Of a stretch of DNA of 64,000 nt, positions 45,351 through 57,771 are shown one piece after another. A program made the position numbers and the translations under genes. The notes under the pieces were generated by a model. The model was not told the DNA's origin. It searched no databases and saw only the letters and a program-made list of their open reading frames with translations. The DNA is from Zopfochytrium polystomum. Lineage: Eukaryota; Chytridiomycota; Chytridiomycetes; Chytridiales; Chytridiaceae. Location: assembly GCA_025765615.1 (NCBI GenBank), contig JAIVFJ010000090.1, positions 124,001-188,000 on the forward strand. The letters are read 5' to 3'. Within the stretch, counting starts at the first letter, position 1; each line of letters begins with the position of its first letter.

Positions 45351-48300
45351 ATGAGCGAGTCGCCGCATACCAGGGAGACGACCACATCTCTACAACAAGA
45401 ACAGCAACAACAACTACCCGCTTCCTTGCAACCATCGTCACATTCCGCGGCAGCACTAGTCCCACACCACCATGACGCAGGTGCAACCTCCACCTCCGAC
45501 GGCGACGCAACAGCAGCGAGGGACAACGCCGACGCTGGCAGCGGCGGGGGGGGCGATCGCATCACCGCTCACGTTCGGCCTGTGGGACCGTTCGCGCTCA
45601 CGCCGCAAGAGCTGGCCGAGCTGACGGTGCCTCACAAGTCGGTGGAGCACCTGGCCGCTCTGGGCGGTGTGGGCAACGTCCTGAGAGGCCTGCTCGTCGA
45701 CGCCGAGGTGGGGCTCTCCTCCTCGCCGTCCTCCGCTCCACCAGCCGACACTTCCTCCTCGTCGCACGGCGGTAAAATACCGCCGCCGTCGTCTGCTGCG
45801 GCGAAGAAGCTCGAGCTGGCAGTCGATGTGTACGACCCCGATCCAAGCGCTGCCATCTCGATCGAGTTGCGGCGATCGGTGTTTGGGGCAAACATGCTTC
45901 CGGCCGTGAAGCCAAAGGGGCTCTTGTCATGTGCGTGTTTCCGTCCTTCCCCCTTTTTCTCCTTTTTCTTCTCTTTTTTTTTCCATTTTACCGACGATTG
46001 CTCATTGACTAATCTTTTTCGTTGTTTTTCATTTTCCTTTTCCGCTTTGTCTTGTTTTCTTTGTTGCGCTGGCTGGTTTTTCGCAATTCTCTTGGTCGCC
46101 CACGTCATCACTCATTGCCATCCTCCACGCACTCGCCGGCCCCAACGGACACACATGCGGTCATCATCATCACCATCATCACCGTCATAACAGACATGCT
46201 CGCTGCCCTGAGCGACAAGATTATGGTGAGAGCGATGCGATATCGATGGGCTTGTGTTTCACCCACCTACAACCCCTCGCTCGAGTCGCTTAACCCACTG
46301 AAAAATGAAGGCACTCTCCACTAACATTTGCCCACTTCCCCCACCCCCTTTCTCTTCCTCTTACTCTCTTTTCTTATTTTTTTTTTTTCCTTTTTTCTTC
46401 GTCTTTTGCCGGTGCGTCCAGATCATCTTGTCCATCGCGGCTTTCGTTTCTCTGGGAATAGGCCTCTATCAGGACTTTCGGACACTGCCGGCCGACGCGC
46501 CCGCCACCGACAAGCAGAAAGTTCACTGGATCGAAGGCTTTGCAATCATCGTGGCGGTGTTGGTTGTCGTTTTGGCCTCGTCCATCAACGGTTTGTGTGA
46601 TCATTTCGAGCACCTTGTTCCCTGTCTTCCACCGCCACCAAAGCTCATTCAATCCTACTTGATCAGATTTGCAAAAGGAAGCCCAGTTCCGGAAATTAAA
46701 CGCGAAAAAGGAGGACCGCCAACTGAAGGCAGTTCGTGATGGGAGTACCCAGCTCATCTCCGTTTACGACATCGTCGTTGGCGACATTTTACTTCTGGAA
46801 CCAGGAGACGTCATTGCCGCCGACGGAGTGTTCATCTCTGGAATGGGTCTTCGATGCGACGAATCATCCGCAACTGGTGAAACAGACGCCGTCAAGAAGA
46901 CCGAAGACGGAGACCCATTCTTCCTGTCTGGATCAAAGGTAACACTGTTACCTATCCATTGTCTTGAAGAACTCAACGTTATCGTAGGTGCTCGAGGGAA
47001 TTGGCAAGTATGTTGTCACTGCCGTCGGCGAGAGATCATTTTTCGGCAAAACTATGATGGGTACGCTTGATTCTTCTCCGTGAGACCCTTCTGACAAAAC
47101 GTTTAAGCTCTTCGAACCGAAAGTGAGGACACTCCCCTTCAGGTCAAACTAGATGCACTTGCAGAGCGCATTGCGAAAGCCGGAGTGTCAGTCGCCATCA
47201 TCATGTTTGCAACACTGCTCCTGAAGTACGTTATCACCGTGCAGAAAACCAACGGATTTGGCGAGGGCCGTCCGGATCAAGAGTCGGGAACGGAAGTTGC
47301 ACAACGGCTGGTCAATATCCTCATCAGCTCCATAACCATCGTCGTCGTCGCTGTGCCCGAAGGACTTCCACTAGCTGTCACGTTGGCTTTGGCCTATGCC
47401 ACGACTCAAATGCTCAAGGAAAACAACCTTGTTCGAGTTCTCAGTGCCTGCGAAACAATGGGAAACGCCACCACCATCTGCTCTGACAAGACGGGAACAC
47501 TTACTCAGAACAAGATGACAGTCGTGAAAGGCGTCATTGGGAAGAATGTTTTCTTCGACGGAGTCGAGGACTCCTCTGATCTGTCAGACCGAATCTCCCG
47601 TCTTCCTTCCTCGCCAGCCGCGCGGCCAAACGAAGCGCTGCCTTCACAACTTAAGAAGAGCCCCGGTCCCAGCGGAGTAGTCCTTTTCGATACCATCATG
47701 GAAGGCTGTTCGTTGAACTCTTCAGTTTTTGAAAGCAAGGATGAAAAAACCGGGGAGACCACTCTCGTAGGCTCGAAAACTGAGACTGCGCTGCTGGAAT
47801 GGGTTACCCGGTCGGGGTTCAGCTACAAAACGATCCGCTCCTCCTCGCAAATCGACGTGGTTCAAGTATACCCGTTCTCGTCCGAACGAAAAAGCATGTC
47901 AACGTTGGTGCGCATCGAAAAACCGGACGAAAAACCAATTTACCGTCTCCATGTGAAAGGCGCTTCCGAGATTGTGTTGAGAAAGTGCGATCGTTTCGCA
48001 CTGCTGCCATTCTCGGACAGCATCCGCGCTTCGGAAAGGCAGCCAGTGCCAACGCCGGGGTCTCGCTCCAACCCACCCAATCCCGTCCTTTGCCCGATCG
48101 ATCCTAGAGACGGTAAACCATTCAAGGATTATGAGGCATTGATCGAAAAATACGCATCGCAATCGCTGCGGACCATTTGTATTGCGTTCCGCGAATTCAC
48201 CGAAGAAGAATTTTTCTCCATCTTGCACGGCAGTCTGAAGACCAAGGTTATTGAAGCGCGGAAGGCGGCGAATTCGCTTAACCAAAACCAGACGAATGGA

Positions 48301-50559
48301 GGCACTGATTCCATTCTTCGAGCGACTGAAGACGCCTTTTTGCAATCACCTCGTCGTGGACGAGATGGCGACCAAGGAGACGATGCGCCTCTGAATATCC
48401 CAGCTCGAAACGACGACGGCGGTCTCCTGCGAGTTCCCACCACCAGCAGCACAATTTCGAACATTTCCGAAACACCCTCGTTTGAGACACGCGGTGAGCT
48501 CGCCCCAGCGGAGGACTTGGGTCCCTTGACGGACGAGGACCTTCTCTCTGACCCACTTGCGTGGAATGAGTTAGTCCAGCACCTCATCTGTGCGGCGGTA
48601 GTCGGCATTGAAGACCCTTTGCGTCCTGGCGTTCCAGAGGCTGTCCGTCAATGCCAACAGGCCGGAGTGTTCGTACGCATGGTCACAGGCGACAACGTTG
48701 TCACAGCGAAGAGCATCGCAACGCAGTGCGGAATCTACACGAGGGGAGGCATCGTCATGGAAGGTTCTTATTTCAGGCGAATGTCGCCAGAGGAAATGGC
48801 GGAAAAGCTCCCTAGACTCCAAGTTTTGGCGCGATCGTCTCCAACAGACAAGCAACTTCTTGTTTCCAAGCTGAAAGAGATGGGCGAAACGGTTGCCGTG
48901 ACAGGAGACGGAACAAACGACGGCCCGGCGCTCAAGTCGGCAGACATTGGCTTCTCCATGGGAATTGCTGGAACCGAGGTTGCAAAGGAGGCGAGCAGCA
49001 TTGTTCTCATGGACGACTCCTTCTCCAGCGTCGTAAAGGCGATTGTATGGGGCAGGCAAGTGAACGACTCGGTGAAAAAGTTTCTACAGTTCCAGCTTTC
49101 TGTCAATGTCAGTGCTGGTAAGTGCTGGATGGTGGTCTTTGTGAATCAAACTGACACAGTCAATCAGTTGCTATCACTTTCGTCTCCGCTGTGGCAGATT
49201 CATCTGAAGGATCGGTTTTGACAGCGGTTCAACTGCTTTGGGTTAGCGCTCGTCGTACTTTTCGACTTTTAAGTTGACTGTCTAATGACTGCTGTTACTC
49301 GTCGGCTTTGTTGCAGGTTAACCTTATCATGGATACTTTGGCCGCTCTTGCCTTGGCCACGGAGAAGCCCGTTCCGGACCTTCTGCTTAGCCGCCCACCC
49401 GAAAGCAAACGCGCTCCGCTCATCGGTTTTGCCATGTGGCAAATGATCTTCTCGCAAGCCGCCCTCCAAATTGTGATCAATTTAACGCTCGTTGTAAGTA
49501 GGCATGTGAATTCGCCTGCAAATGTCGTTAAAATGTCGTTGCGTTTGTTAACAATGACTTGCCAGTTTGCCGGTGCCCAAATGTTCCGCATGCAAGATCT
49601 TATCGATGCCGGCGGTCTGTCTTCGGCTTCCATCTACTCGTCCTCCCAAGCTGCCCTTGATCAGAAGGCCACCCTACGAACGATCGTGTTCAATTCATTC
49701 GTCCTTCTTCAGGTGTTTAACATGATCAGGTACAGTGAGAGTCGATGATTGAGAGCAACAAAATATTAACAGCACACGACTGCAGTTCGCGTCGCCTTGG
49801 AAATCACATCAACGTGATCGACAAAATCTGGGAGAACCCAGCGTTCATTGCGATATTCACAATGATTTTTGGACTCCAAGCGATCATTGTCCAGTTTGGT
49901 GGTCAAGCTTTCTCCACGGTGCCTTTGGACGCCAAGTACTGGGGCATTTGCATCTTGATAGGATTACTGTCCATTCCATGGGGAATCGTCGTCAAACTGG
50001 TGAGTACTCGTTACGTTCTGTCCACTTCAAGTAGACCCGCTCGAAACTTATCGATGGTCGACGTCCTTCTTAATTTTTCTAGTTCCCGATCGACATGATC
50101 ATTCCGCACTCGCCGATGCGCTCCGCGCACCACGACATTAGCGTCGTCGTGCCCGAGATCCAGGACATTGAACGGACCGCGCCCGCTCAACCCAGCGCAC
50201 CGGCCACGACAGGCCTCGCGGGTGCGGCGTTGGTCGTCGCGAGCCGCGCGTCGTCGGTCATGACGACCGGCAGCGGCGGTGGTGGCGGAGGTTACAACTT
50301 TGTGGCGCGGCAGCACTGGAACAAGGCGATCCGGACGGTGCAGACGGAGCTGTCGGTGTTCCGGGCGCTGCGGGCGTCCGCGCGGCCCCGGTCGACGCGG
50401 TCGAGAGCGAGCAGCGTCGTGTCGGCGGCGGCGCCAGGGTCGCTCGGCGGGGCCGCCGGCGAGCGCGCGTCGCCGACGCTGCACCCGTCGATGCTGGCTG
50501 TGGCCGCAGGAAGGTCGAAAATCCCGGACGTCCCGAGGGGTGGGGGAAAATCGTCTTGA
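45351..50559 (+). CDS. PMC1: Plasma-membrane-type Ca2+ ATPase (P2B)
   Basis: P2B pumps export Ca2+ from the cytosol to the outside or into vacuoles. Motifs in order: SIELRRSVFGANMLPAVKPK before helix 1, IILSIAAFVSLGIGLYQDFR (helix 1), VRDGSTQLISVYDIVVGDIL, CDESSATGETD (actuator TGE), VVVAVPEGLPLAVTLALAYA (helix 4 PEGLP), CSDKTGTLTQNKMT (phosphorylated Asp), VYPFSSERKSMST, HVKGASEIVLRKC, MVTGDNVVTAKSIATQCG, VTGDGTNDGPALKSADIGFS and LLWVNLIMDTLAALALATE. About ten introns are phase-consistent. The large cytoplasmic loop has a Ser-rich insert after residue 560. The C-terminal tail contains HWNKAIRTVQTELSVFRALR, similar in spacing to the calmodulin-binding helix of animal PMCAs. The N-terminus is Gln/His/Ser-rich. 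The stop is at 50557-50559. Confidence 0.92.
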
Positions 50560-50729
50560 GCGGTTTTGGATAACATCCTTTGAAAATCGCCGCCGTCCTT
50601 CTCCTCCAACACCCGCTATAATTGTTTCTCATAGTCATTTTCATTGAAAGCCCTTCGTTTTTATCGCAATTTTTTTTGGTTGTTGTTGGTTGGATGGAGT
50701 GCGCAAACAGAAATACGCATCAGTTGCAT

Positions 50730-50764
<35 letters not shown>

Positions 50765-51281
50765 TTGGCTTTTCCTGTCCTCATGCCCTACCCGTCCTCA
50801 GATTCTAATAAGAAACAAGTACATACACAATCCTACCTTCCTTTCCTTCATCTTTGAATTAAGAAGTACAAACTTCAAGGAAGAAAGCCCTTCCCCCCCT
50901 GCACAAATGCGTGCACAGTTTCATTCTTATTTTTTTTGTTTTGTATCCATAGCAGACAAGGCGGAGCGTGACGTACTTTCGTCATAAAAAAAAGAAGAAA
51001 AAATAGGTTCAAGAGGCTGGCGCGGTTGAAGAAGTGGGAAGAGCTAATGAAAAAAAAAAAAGAAAGAAGAAAAAACGAAGCATCCCCGGCCCAGAGGGCT
51101 TGAGAGAGGCGAGAGCAAGATGTTTTGAGCGAGACCCGGGATAGAGAAAGAGAGGGTGGGTGTGTGCGGGGTTAGGGTTAAGTGAGAGGACAAAAATTCC
51201 CTCAACTGTTCTTATAATTCTCATTTCTCTGGACCCCGGCAAACCCTCCGCGGGCTCCGCGCTCGCCCCCGACTCGCTTTT

Positions 51282-51309
<28 letters not shown>
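50560..51309. other. Convergent intergenic region, no gene seen
   Basis: This is the 3' flank of the ATPase and of the PPxY protein. It holds a T33 run at 50731-50763, and a T run at 51283-51310 that begins right at the stop codon of the minus-strand gene, where it reads TAA followed by poly-A. Confidence 0.55.
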
Positions 51310-51315
<6 letters not shown>

Positions 51316-53158
51316 CTGGTACTCTGGGGGCGGCGGCAGGGTCGCGAGGACGTCAAGCTCGTAGGCGGTATCGAGGGCGGAGGCGGAGGCGGGGCCCGCA
51401 TGGATGCGCGGCGACGAGGACGGCGCGGGGGCGGCGGCGGCGGCGGCGGCTGCGGCGGGGGTTTCATCCATCTGCGGGGCGAGCCCGGCGAGGCCGAGGC
51501 CGACGACGGGCGACGCGGGGCGGGCGGCCGGCGCCGTGGTGTCGTTGAGGAGCGGTGGCTGCGGCGGCGAAGACGGCGGGGCGGAAGCGGCGGCGGCGGC
51601 GGCGGTGTCGAGCAAGGGCGACGGCACGTAGAGCGGCAGAGCGTTCGCGTCGTCGTCGACGTTCTCTCCCGCCTCCTCGTCGCCGTCTCCGTCGCCGGCA
51701 ATCTCCGTCCTCGCGATCCTATCGACGACGACGAACCACGGCGGCTCGCAGCCGGCGAGGGCGAGCCGCCAACCGACGTTGTCCGCCTCGCGGACGACGC
51801 GCCAGCGCAGGCGGTACGGTCTGCGGTCTTGGCGGGACCACTGTTCGGCGAGGGCGGCGAGGGCGAGGGAGGGGCGGTGCTTGTAGGCGTTGGTGAGGGA
51901 GACGAGGAGGAGGATGGCGCAGGCGCAGAAGGCGATCATGGGCGCCAGTTGCGTGCCTTTGATTGCGATTAGGAGCGCGAGGAGGAGGATCGAGGTCGCG
52001 CCGGCGGCGATGAGGGCTCTGGGTGGGGGGTTGGGGGTTGGGGGGTGTTGTACATCACGTAAGCGCCAAGGACTTTTTTCTCTTTTCCATCCATTGCACA
52101 CGCTTGCGTCGCGCTTTCAAGTACCTTGTGCGGAACGCAGCGCCAAAGTCCTTGATGGACGGAAACGAGGACAAGGTCTTGTTGATGGTGACCATGCGTT
52201 CGTGGAACTCGACGTTGGAGAGCTTTGCATAATAGGAAAAAGGGGGAAAGGAAAAGAGTTCAGAACAAGCACTCTCCCTTGTCAAACTTGTCAAAAAAAT
52301 CATCTTCGTCTCTACCGTTCCGACAAGCTCCTCGGGCATGGCGGTGTCGACAAAGTTTGGTCCCGCGTCGTAGCGGACCGACAGCATGCACAGGGTGCGC
52401 GCCCGGTCCTCCCGCAGGCGCGCGACGGTCTCGAGCACTTCCAGTCGGACGGCGTGGCTCGCCGGGGCAGAGGAGGAGGAGGATGAGGAGGAGGACGAAG
52501 AGGCTGCAGCAGGGGAGCCGGGCGGGGCGACGGCGGCCGACGACGGCACGTCGTCGTTGACGACAAACGCATCGAACGCCCGCAGGCCCGGGGAGGCGTG
52601 CGGCGTCAGCCGAGGCGAGGCAGATGCTGCGACAGCCGTGAGGAAGGCCGGCGATCGCGGTGGCACGCGGGGGGAGGAGGAGGACGACGAGGAGGAGGTC
52701 GAAGCGGAGGAGGATAAGGCGGAGGAGGAGGAGGAAGGTGCGGGAGGTGCGGGCGGTGCCTCAGCGGCGTTCGGTGGGGCGACGTCCCCGCCGGCAGGGC
52801 GCGCAGGGCGGGGCTCGTCCCGGACGACAAGTGTGCTGATCGAGTCCGTCGAGGCCACCGACTTGAGCTTGACGATCCGATTAGCGGTTGCGGTTGGGGT
52901 TTCGGTTGCGGTTGGCTTGGTTGGCGGGGACTGAGCAGCGTCGAGCGGTCTGCGGTCTGCACCTTGCTCGTGTACGAAAATTGTCGGTTTTAGGGAGTTT
53001 TCGGCGTCCTGGGCAGGGCCAACGGGGAGAGCGTCGACGTCGAGGTCGATCGCTCGACGACCAGAAGAGTGCGAGGAGGAGGAGACATTATTCGCTGAAG
53101 ACGGCGACGACGCAGAAAGACGAAGAGGAGGAGCAGCAGCAGGAGGGCCAGCGGCCAT
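51310..53158 (-). CDS. Two-TM membrane protein with C-terminal PPxY, paralogue 1
   Basis: Exon 1 (Met at 53158) is a Ser/Pro/Ala-rich region of about 270 residues ending RTLCMLSVRYDAGPNFVDTA, then MPEELVGT. Exon 2 reads LSNVEFHERMVTINKTLSSF, then PSIKDFGAAFRT. Exon 3 has two adjacent helices (LIAAGATSILLLALLIAIKG and MIAFCACAILLLVSLTNAY), then YRLRWRVVREADNVGWRL and PPWFVVVDRIAR, a low-complexity region and the end LPPPPEYQV. The PPEY is a PPxY motif, a ligand for WW domains such as those of Rsp5/Nedd4 ligases. The gene at 58283-60170 has the same plan. I do not know the family. The predicted topology puts both tails on the same side, presumably cytosolic. The CT/CA tract at 53311-53358 lies about 150 bp upstream. 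Confidence 0.7.
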
Positions 53159-53329
53159 AGGTGGGGTAGTTGAGGGGAGGTTGAAGGGAGGGAGACCAGG
53201 CGAGCAGCACGTTTGATTGCTGGAACGAGGGCGGAACGAGGGCGAAGTAATACAGGAGCAGCAGAGGCAGCAGCAATAGCGGCCAGTTTGAATGAATGTC
53301 CGTGTGTGTGAGAGAGAGAGAGAGAGAGA

Positions 53330-53360
<31 letters not shown>

Positions 53361-54249
53361 GGAACAAAGGAACCAGAAAGAAAACCAATATTAATATTTA
53401 GAAATGACACAGGATGAGGAGCTTGGAGCGTTGAGGGCTTTTTTCCCTTTTCATATGTTAGGAAGTTTTGTGTATTTTTTTTCGGTTTTTTTTTTCTTTT
53501 TTTAATTTTTGTTGGCTCGCCAAAAATGCACGCAGGCCAGACAGACAAACCAAACTTACAGCAACCAAACGGCCCCGGGAAAAAAAAAAAAAAAAAAAAA
53601 AAAGGTGTGGTCGAAGGTGCGCCACCGCTTTTTTCTTTCTTTCTTTTTTTTTTTTTTTTTAAGCTTTTTGGTTCGGGTCACACATGCAAAACTGAACATG
53701 GTGATGACGAGAGAGAGGGGGAATGAACCGTCGGCGCTTCCGACATCAACGATGTGAGTTTATCCGACTCTGTCGTAGTTGTGCGGATGTTTCGGGGAGG
53801 AGGAGGGAGGCCTTGCAATTATGAAACTTTTTTTCCCAGGGAGACAGACACTGCTTTTTGTCACACAGCGTAGGACTCAGGTTGCTTCCCAATTTCAAAT
53901 GCATGGCTCGGCATACCCACCGCGTCCTGAAGCTCCACTCGGATGAGCGTGTGGACGTGCTCTCATGGCAGCCGCCTCTTGCACGTCCTCGGCTTTTCTT
54001 GAATTTGTAAGCGCAGAACTGCTTGGCGTCGCATTGTGAACCGGCCCGGTGATAGGCTCACAGGTTCTGTCGATGGCCACGCTGCCACCGACCGCAGGGA
54101 CCGGAACCCTTCCGATTCTCGCTGGTGCGGACTTGGCCGGAAGTCTGACCCAAGGTTCAGGGAACACGTTCCTCCACCAAGCGGCGGGAAAGCTCGCGAT
54201 TCTCGTCGAAACGCTGGGATCTCCCGTCGATATCTCTAAGCCCAAATAT
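53159..54249. other. Intergenic, with an unassigned open frame
   Basis: GA/GT microsatellite at 53311-53358, A23 at 53581-53603 and T runs at 53640-53660. A 108-codon plus-strand frame at 54049-54375 and an overlapping 124-codon minus-strand frame compete. Neither has a known domain, so I assign no gene. Confidence 0.4.
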
Positions 54250-54375
54250 GGTTCTTTGTATTTATTCAAAAGATCCTTTAGTCGAAGGATTTACGCGCTC
54301 GAGTGCCTTATCCAAATGCGCCTCAAGCTTCCCCCGGCCACTGAGCCCCTGAACGCTCGCTTCGCCTATTTTTAA
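54250..54375 (-). pseudogene. F-box-family fragment, divergent from copy D
   Basis: On the minus strand the bases match the KLEAHLDKALER-like segment of the F-box relic at 15570-15620. Its position and orientation relative to copy D equal those seen upstream of copies A, B and C. Confidence 0.5.
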
Positions 54376-54478
54376 ACTCATCAAAAAGCCCTAACTTCCT
54401 TTAGATTTTCGAATTCTCTCAGATCCCCTCCAAGATAAAATCTCCATTTACATCAGCAAACACGACCACCGCCGTGTC

Positions 54479-56203
54479 ATGGCCGACTTCGTGTCAGTCT
54501 AATTTTTCGTGACAGTTCTACGCGTCCTAACCAACGCGTCTTAACCACTTCGCTTCACCTCCGTTTTACCTCCCCCATCGTGCCTACGACAGGAGCGGCT
54601 CCAACCAGGTCCTTGTTGCCGCGTTGTTGAGCCTGTCTTTAGTAAGTCTCACCATCGACGCGAAGCCTTTAAAGATCTCACAATTCGGCCAACCATGGAA
54701 CTCGTTACTTCTTGATTTTTCCCAAACTCGACCCAAGGGCGTCTGCTTCCGGGAACAAATCGGCAAAATTAAGAATCTCCACCTCTCTGGATCTATCTGG
54801 ACGGCTCTGGTGTTTTATTTTTTTTATGGCGCGTCGGCGGCCGCTGTGCAACGCGAGTTTTTGTACGTCACTCCCAGCGCCATCAAAACCCTCATTGATG
54901 CCGGCTATGTACCGTTGTGTAAGTTTTGAAAGCTTTGGGAATCGTCAAGAAAGGATCCCTGAAACAACTCACTCACTTTCTGAATCAGTTTCAGCAACTC
55001 TAGTGGTACTCAGTCTATCAGCCGTACCTGCCCATTACTAATTATCACACGCCTACCAAATAGCTAGCCGCTCTCTCTTATCATACAAGTTACCGTGCCC
55101 TGATTCTCCTTTTCCCGCAAATGGAGCGGCGGCTCTGGCCAATCGCGGGGGCTGTCGCACTCGTTGAATTCTCCCTGAACATGTTGGTTTCGCTTTGCTT
55201 TTTTTGTTTGTTGGATCTGGAATTGGCTATCTGAATGATCTGTTCAATCTCTTGCAATTCTCGAAAACCAGAGCTGGTGAGTTCATGTACTTAGTAGTGC
55301 CAATTATCTCTAACTGTGTTATCACCACGCAGACGCCATTCTGTTCAATCAAAACATGGAGGTTCGTACCTTTCTGTATTTTCCGTGGCAAACACGTGCG
55401 TTCTCAGCTCTGGTTTTTACGGAAACCCCAGGCCAATTTCGGCACGATCCCAGATCCGAACGAGCAAAAAACCTCCATGACACTCATGGTTTACGTCATT
55501 GCCACCGACACCATTTTCTTCGTCGCTTCCCAAGCGCGGATCGTGTCCGTCATGGCGCAGGTGAACAAAGTCAAAGTCTCGGTGTGGCATTATGTCGATG
55601 CCCTGTTGCGATGCGTCTGCTACTCTGGCGCCGTGTTCCTGTTTTTCGTTACTTCGGGTGAGTTTCTTCAATTTTTTTTTTTTTCCTCGTTACTTTGGTG
55701 GGCGCACACCTTGGTTGTGAAGCCAAAAACTCAAGAAAGGCTTTTTCCCTCTCCCTTCTGGTCCGGTTCATGTAGGCGGAGTCTTTTTTCCTGCGTCGCA
55801 AGGTAAGGGAATGACGACGACAAACAACTTCAAGGATGTTTGACAACCACTATCTCGAAAAAAAAAAAAAAATCAAAAAAATCAAAATCCTCGGCCGTTT
55901 CCTGCGAACGATCGGAATTGCTCACACCAGCATGGTAAGAAACGAAAAAGTAGCCTAAATGTCTCCCGTTCGTTCACTAATCCCGTAAAAAACTATTCTT
56001 GTTCGTTTACAACAAGGGTCTTCCTCTCGGTGCCACCTTGCATCATGCTCATGGTCCTCCTCACGGACGCTGACCGCGTCCGCAAGCTCGTCTCTGCCTT
56101 GCAGCAAAATTCGACGGTGACCCCTTCGTCCGATGCGAAAACGTCGAAGCGTGCCTCGCTGCAGCCGCCTTCCGGAGGTAGAGGAATGAGCTTGAGCGCA
56201 TAA
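54479..56203 (+). pseudogene. Multicopy polytopic membrane protein, copy D (nonsense mutation)
   Basis: This is the only copy on the plus strand. All exons of the family can be found: MADF (54479), ERLQPGPCC, the exon with KGVCFREQIGKIKNLHLSGS, YRALILLFPQMERRLWPIAG, micro-exon AGCTG (55272-55276), DAILFNQNME, ANFGTIPDPNEQKTSMTLMV, GVFFPAS, micro-exon CATG (55931-55934), and the last exon ending GRGMSLSA at 56203. In the short QQL-WYSV exon a TAG at 55001-55003 replaces TCG of the other copies, which should end translation early. Unless that codon is skipped by splicing, the copy is inactive. Confidence 0.65.
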
Positions 56204-57020
56204 ATCGACGAGTAGAATGGAGTGCAGGCCTGTCATCAAAATTAATAACGGAATAATAGAAAGCCCCCTGTTAGAATGGTGGGACCTGCAGCGTTCTTAT
56301 CCCAAGGGCTTTTTTTCCAAGATTGCCCCTCTTTCGATCTCGGGCAAGAAATCAAGCTTCCTACATGACTTTTTTTTTTTCTTTTTTTTTCTTTTCCCGC
56401 TTCAAACAGGGGTGATTCAGCGGTGGAGGGTTCCCTAATAGGTGACCCGGCTGGGTCGTTGACAGACTCAGGTGACGGGGTACAAACAGTTATTCGTCGG
56501 ATTTCAACCGTTGTGCCGACTGATCTGTCAAAAGATTGTTGTTCGGGGTTGTGCATAAAAGGGGTGGTCCCTTTTTTGGAGGTGTTCATTGTACCGTGTG
56601 GCAAGTATGGGACAAGCTGACGGTTCAGTGTCTTATGACGACACCTGACCTCAGGGTCAACCTCTGTAAGGTACTTAACGGGTGATGGAGGAGGTGTACC
56701 AACTTGGGCAGACTCGATGGGGAAAAATCGTAAAAATAAATGGACTTCGCTGTTGTGATTGGGAGTGAAAATTCAGTCCATGGTTTGCTGCTGTTCAACA
56801 AAGATTGGACAATTTTGGGTTTTATCGTTGATATCGACGACTTCGTCGGCGCTGCGCAGCGGCGTCGATAGTTATGAGATCTTCAAACTAAGAGTTGGTA
56901 CTCCGAGATGTTCTCGTGCGCAACGACGGCGCACAGGCATGATTTCTATTGTCATCGCCTTGCGACGACGCTTTGGAGCAGGACATGGTCCAGTTTCACT
57001 CATTCGCATAGTGAGCAAGG
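56204..57020. other. Duplicated flank, then unassigned sequence
   Basis: Positions 56204-56360 match the region below copy B (7950-8136, inverted), extending the duplicated unit. Beyond that I see no gene. A segment near 56845-56890 repeats part of 57130-57180 (GACGCCGCTG-GC-GCGCCGAC followed by a similar ATATCAA run). Confidence 0.45.
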
Positions 57021-57720
57021 ATTGCACTTAGGGAATCCCCCTTCACTATGAGGTGTGACCTCGTAGTGGGTTATGGAGATTCTCTCGTGCGTGGGGCGCA
57101 CGGGCGGTTTCAATAAAGATGAGGATTGATATTACTTCTGTCGGCGCCGCCCAGCGGCGTCGAAGTGTTCGTTGCAGCCAAATAATCCAGAAATCAAGGA
57201 TAGAGCGGGTTCGGAGCCTTCGGCACCTGCACTGCAAACGAAAAAAATCTGAACAATCACAACGACGCCCCGCGACCATCAGCCGAATTTTCCACTGACA
57301 TCGGTACCAAGCCTTTGAAGAACAATATCTCTGGGACATGAGCTGTGATCTCCCAAATCATGCACAGCGATGGGAGAGATCACGATGTGGCTTGTAGCCG
57401 CAACTATCGATAGGGAAGCATTCCCAGTGGCACCTGTGTCACCCAGACTGTTTAGACTCAGCCGTGATAATTCAGGTTTCACATCTTTGCCTCTCCCTCC
57501 ATCAGAGCTAGCGCGGGGGGTTTTGCGTGTGGTTTGGGCTCTGCGTCTTCCATGTACACACCCTTTGAAACATGCACTGCCACTGCCCATAGAAGCAACT
57601 GTTTCTGACTCTGCCTGAGTCGCAGTCTTCGTCTCCTTCAGTCAATCTTTTTTTAAAGTGGCCAACTTCACCACGCTTGTAGCACTTAAGCTCTTTCGTG
57701 TCTGGCAACTTCAAGAGCGC
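57021..57720 (-). mobile_element. Decayed Ty1/copia-like gag-pol fragment
   Basis: On the minus strand a zinc-knuckle relic reads CYKRGEVGHFKKRL, close to the retroviral-type C-x2-C-x4-H-x4-C with the second and third Cys mutated. About 95 codons further on, the bases encode DS-AATSHI once one extra base is ignored, matching the copia protease motif DSGATSH. Order and distance fit gag-protease of a copia element. Stops and frameshifts interrupt both, and I found no reverse transcriptase or LTR. The element is therefore dead and truncated. Confidence 0.5.
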
Positions 57721-57771
57721 GCGTTTCTTTTTGCATGCCTCAGTTTCCTTGCTGTTGTGAATAACCCTCTG

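Noticed and set aside
54049..54375. 108-codon plus-strand frame before copy D
   Set aside because: The composition is protein-like, but its end overlaps an F-box relic on the other strand and no domain is visible.
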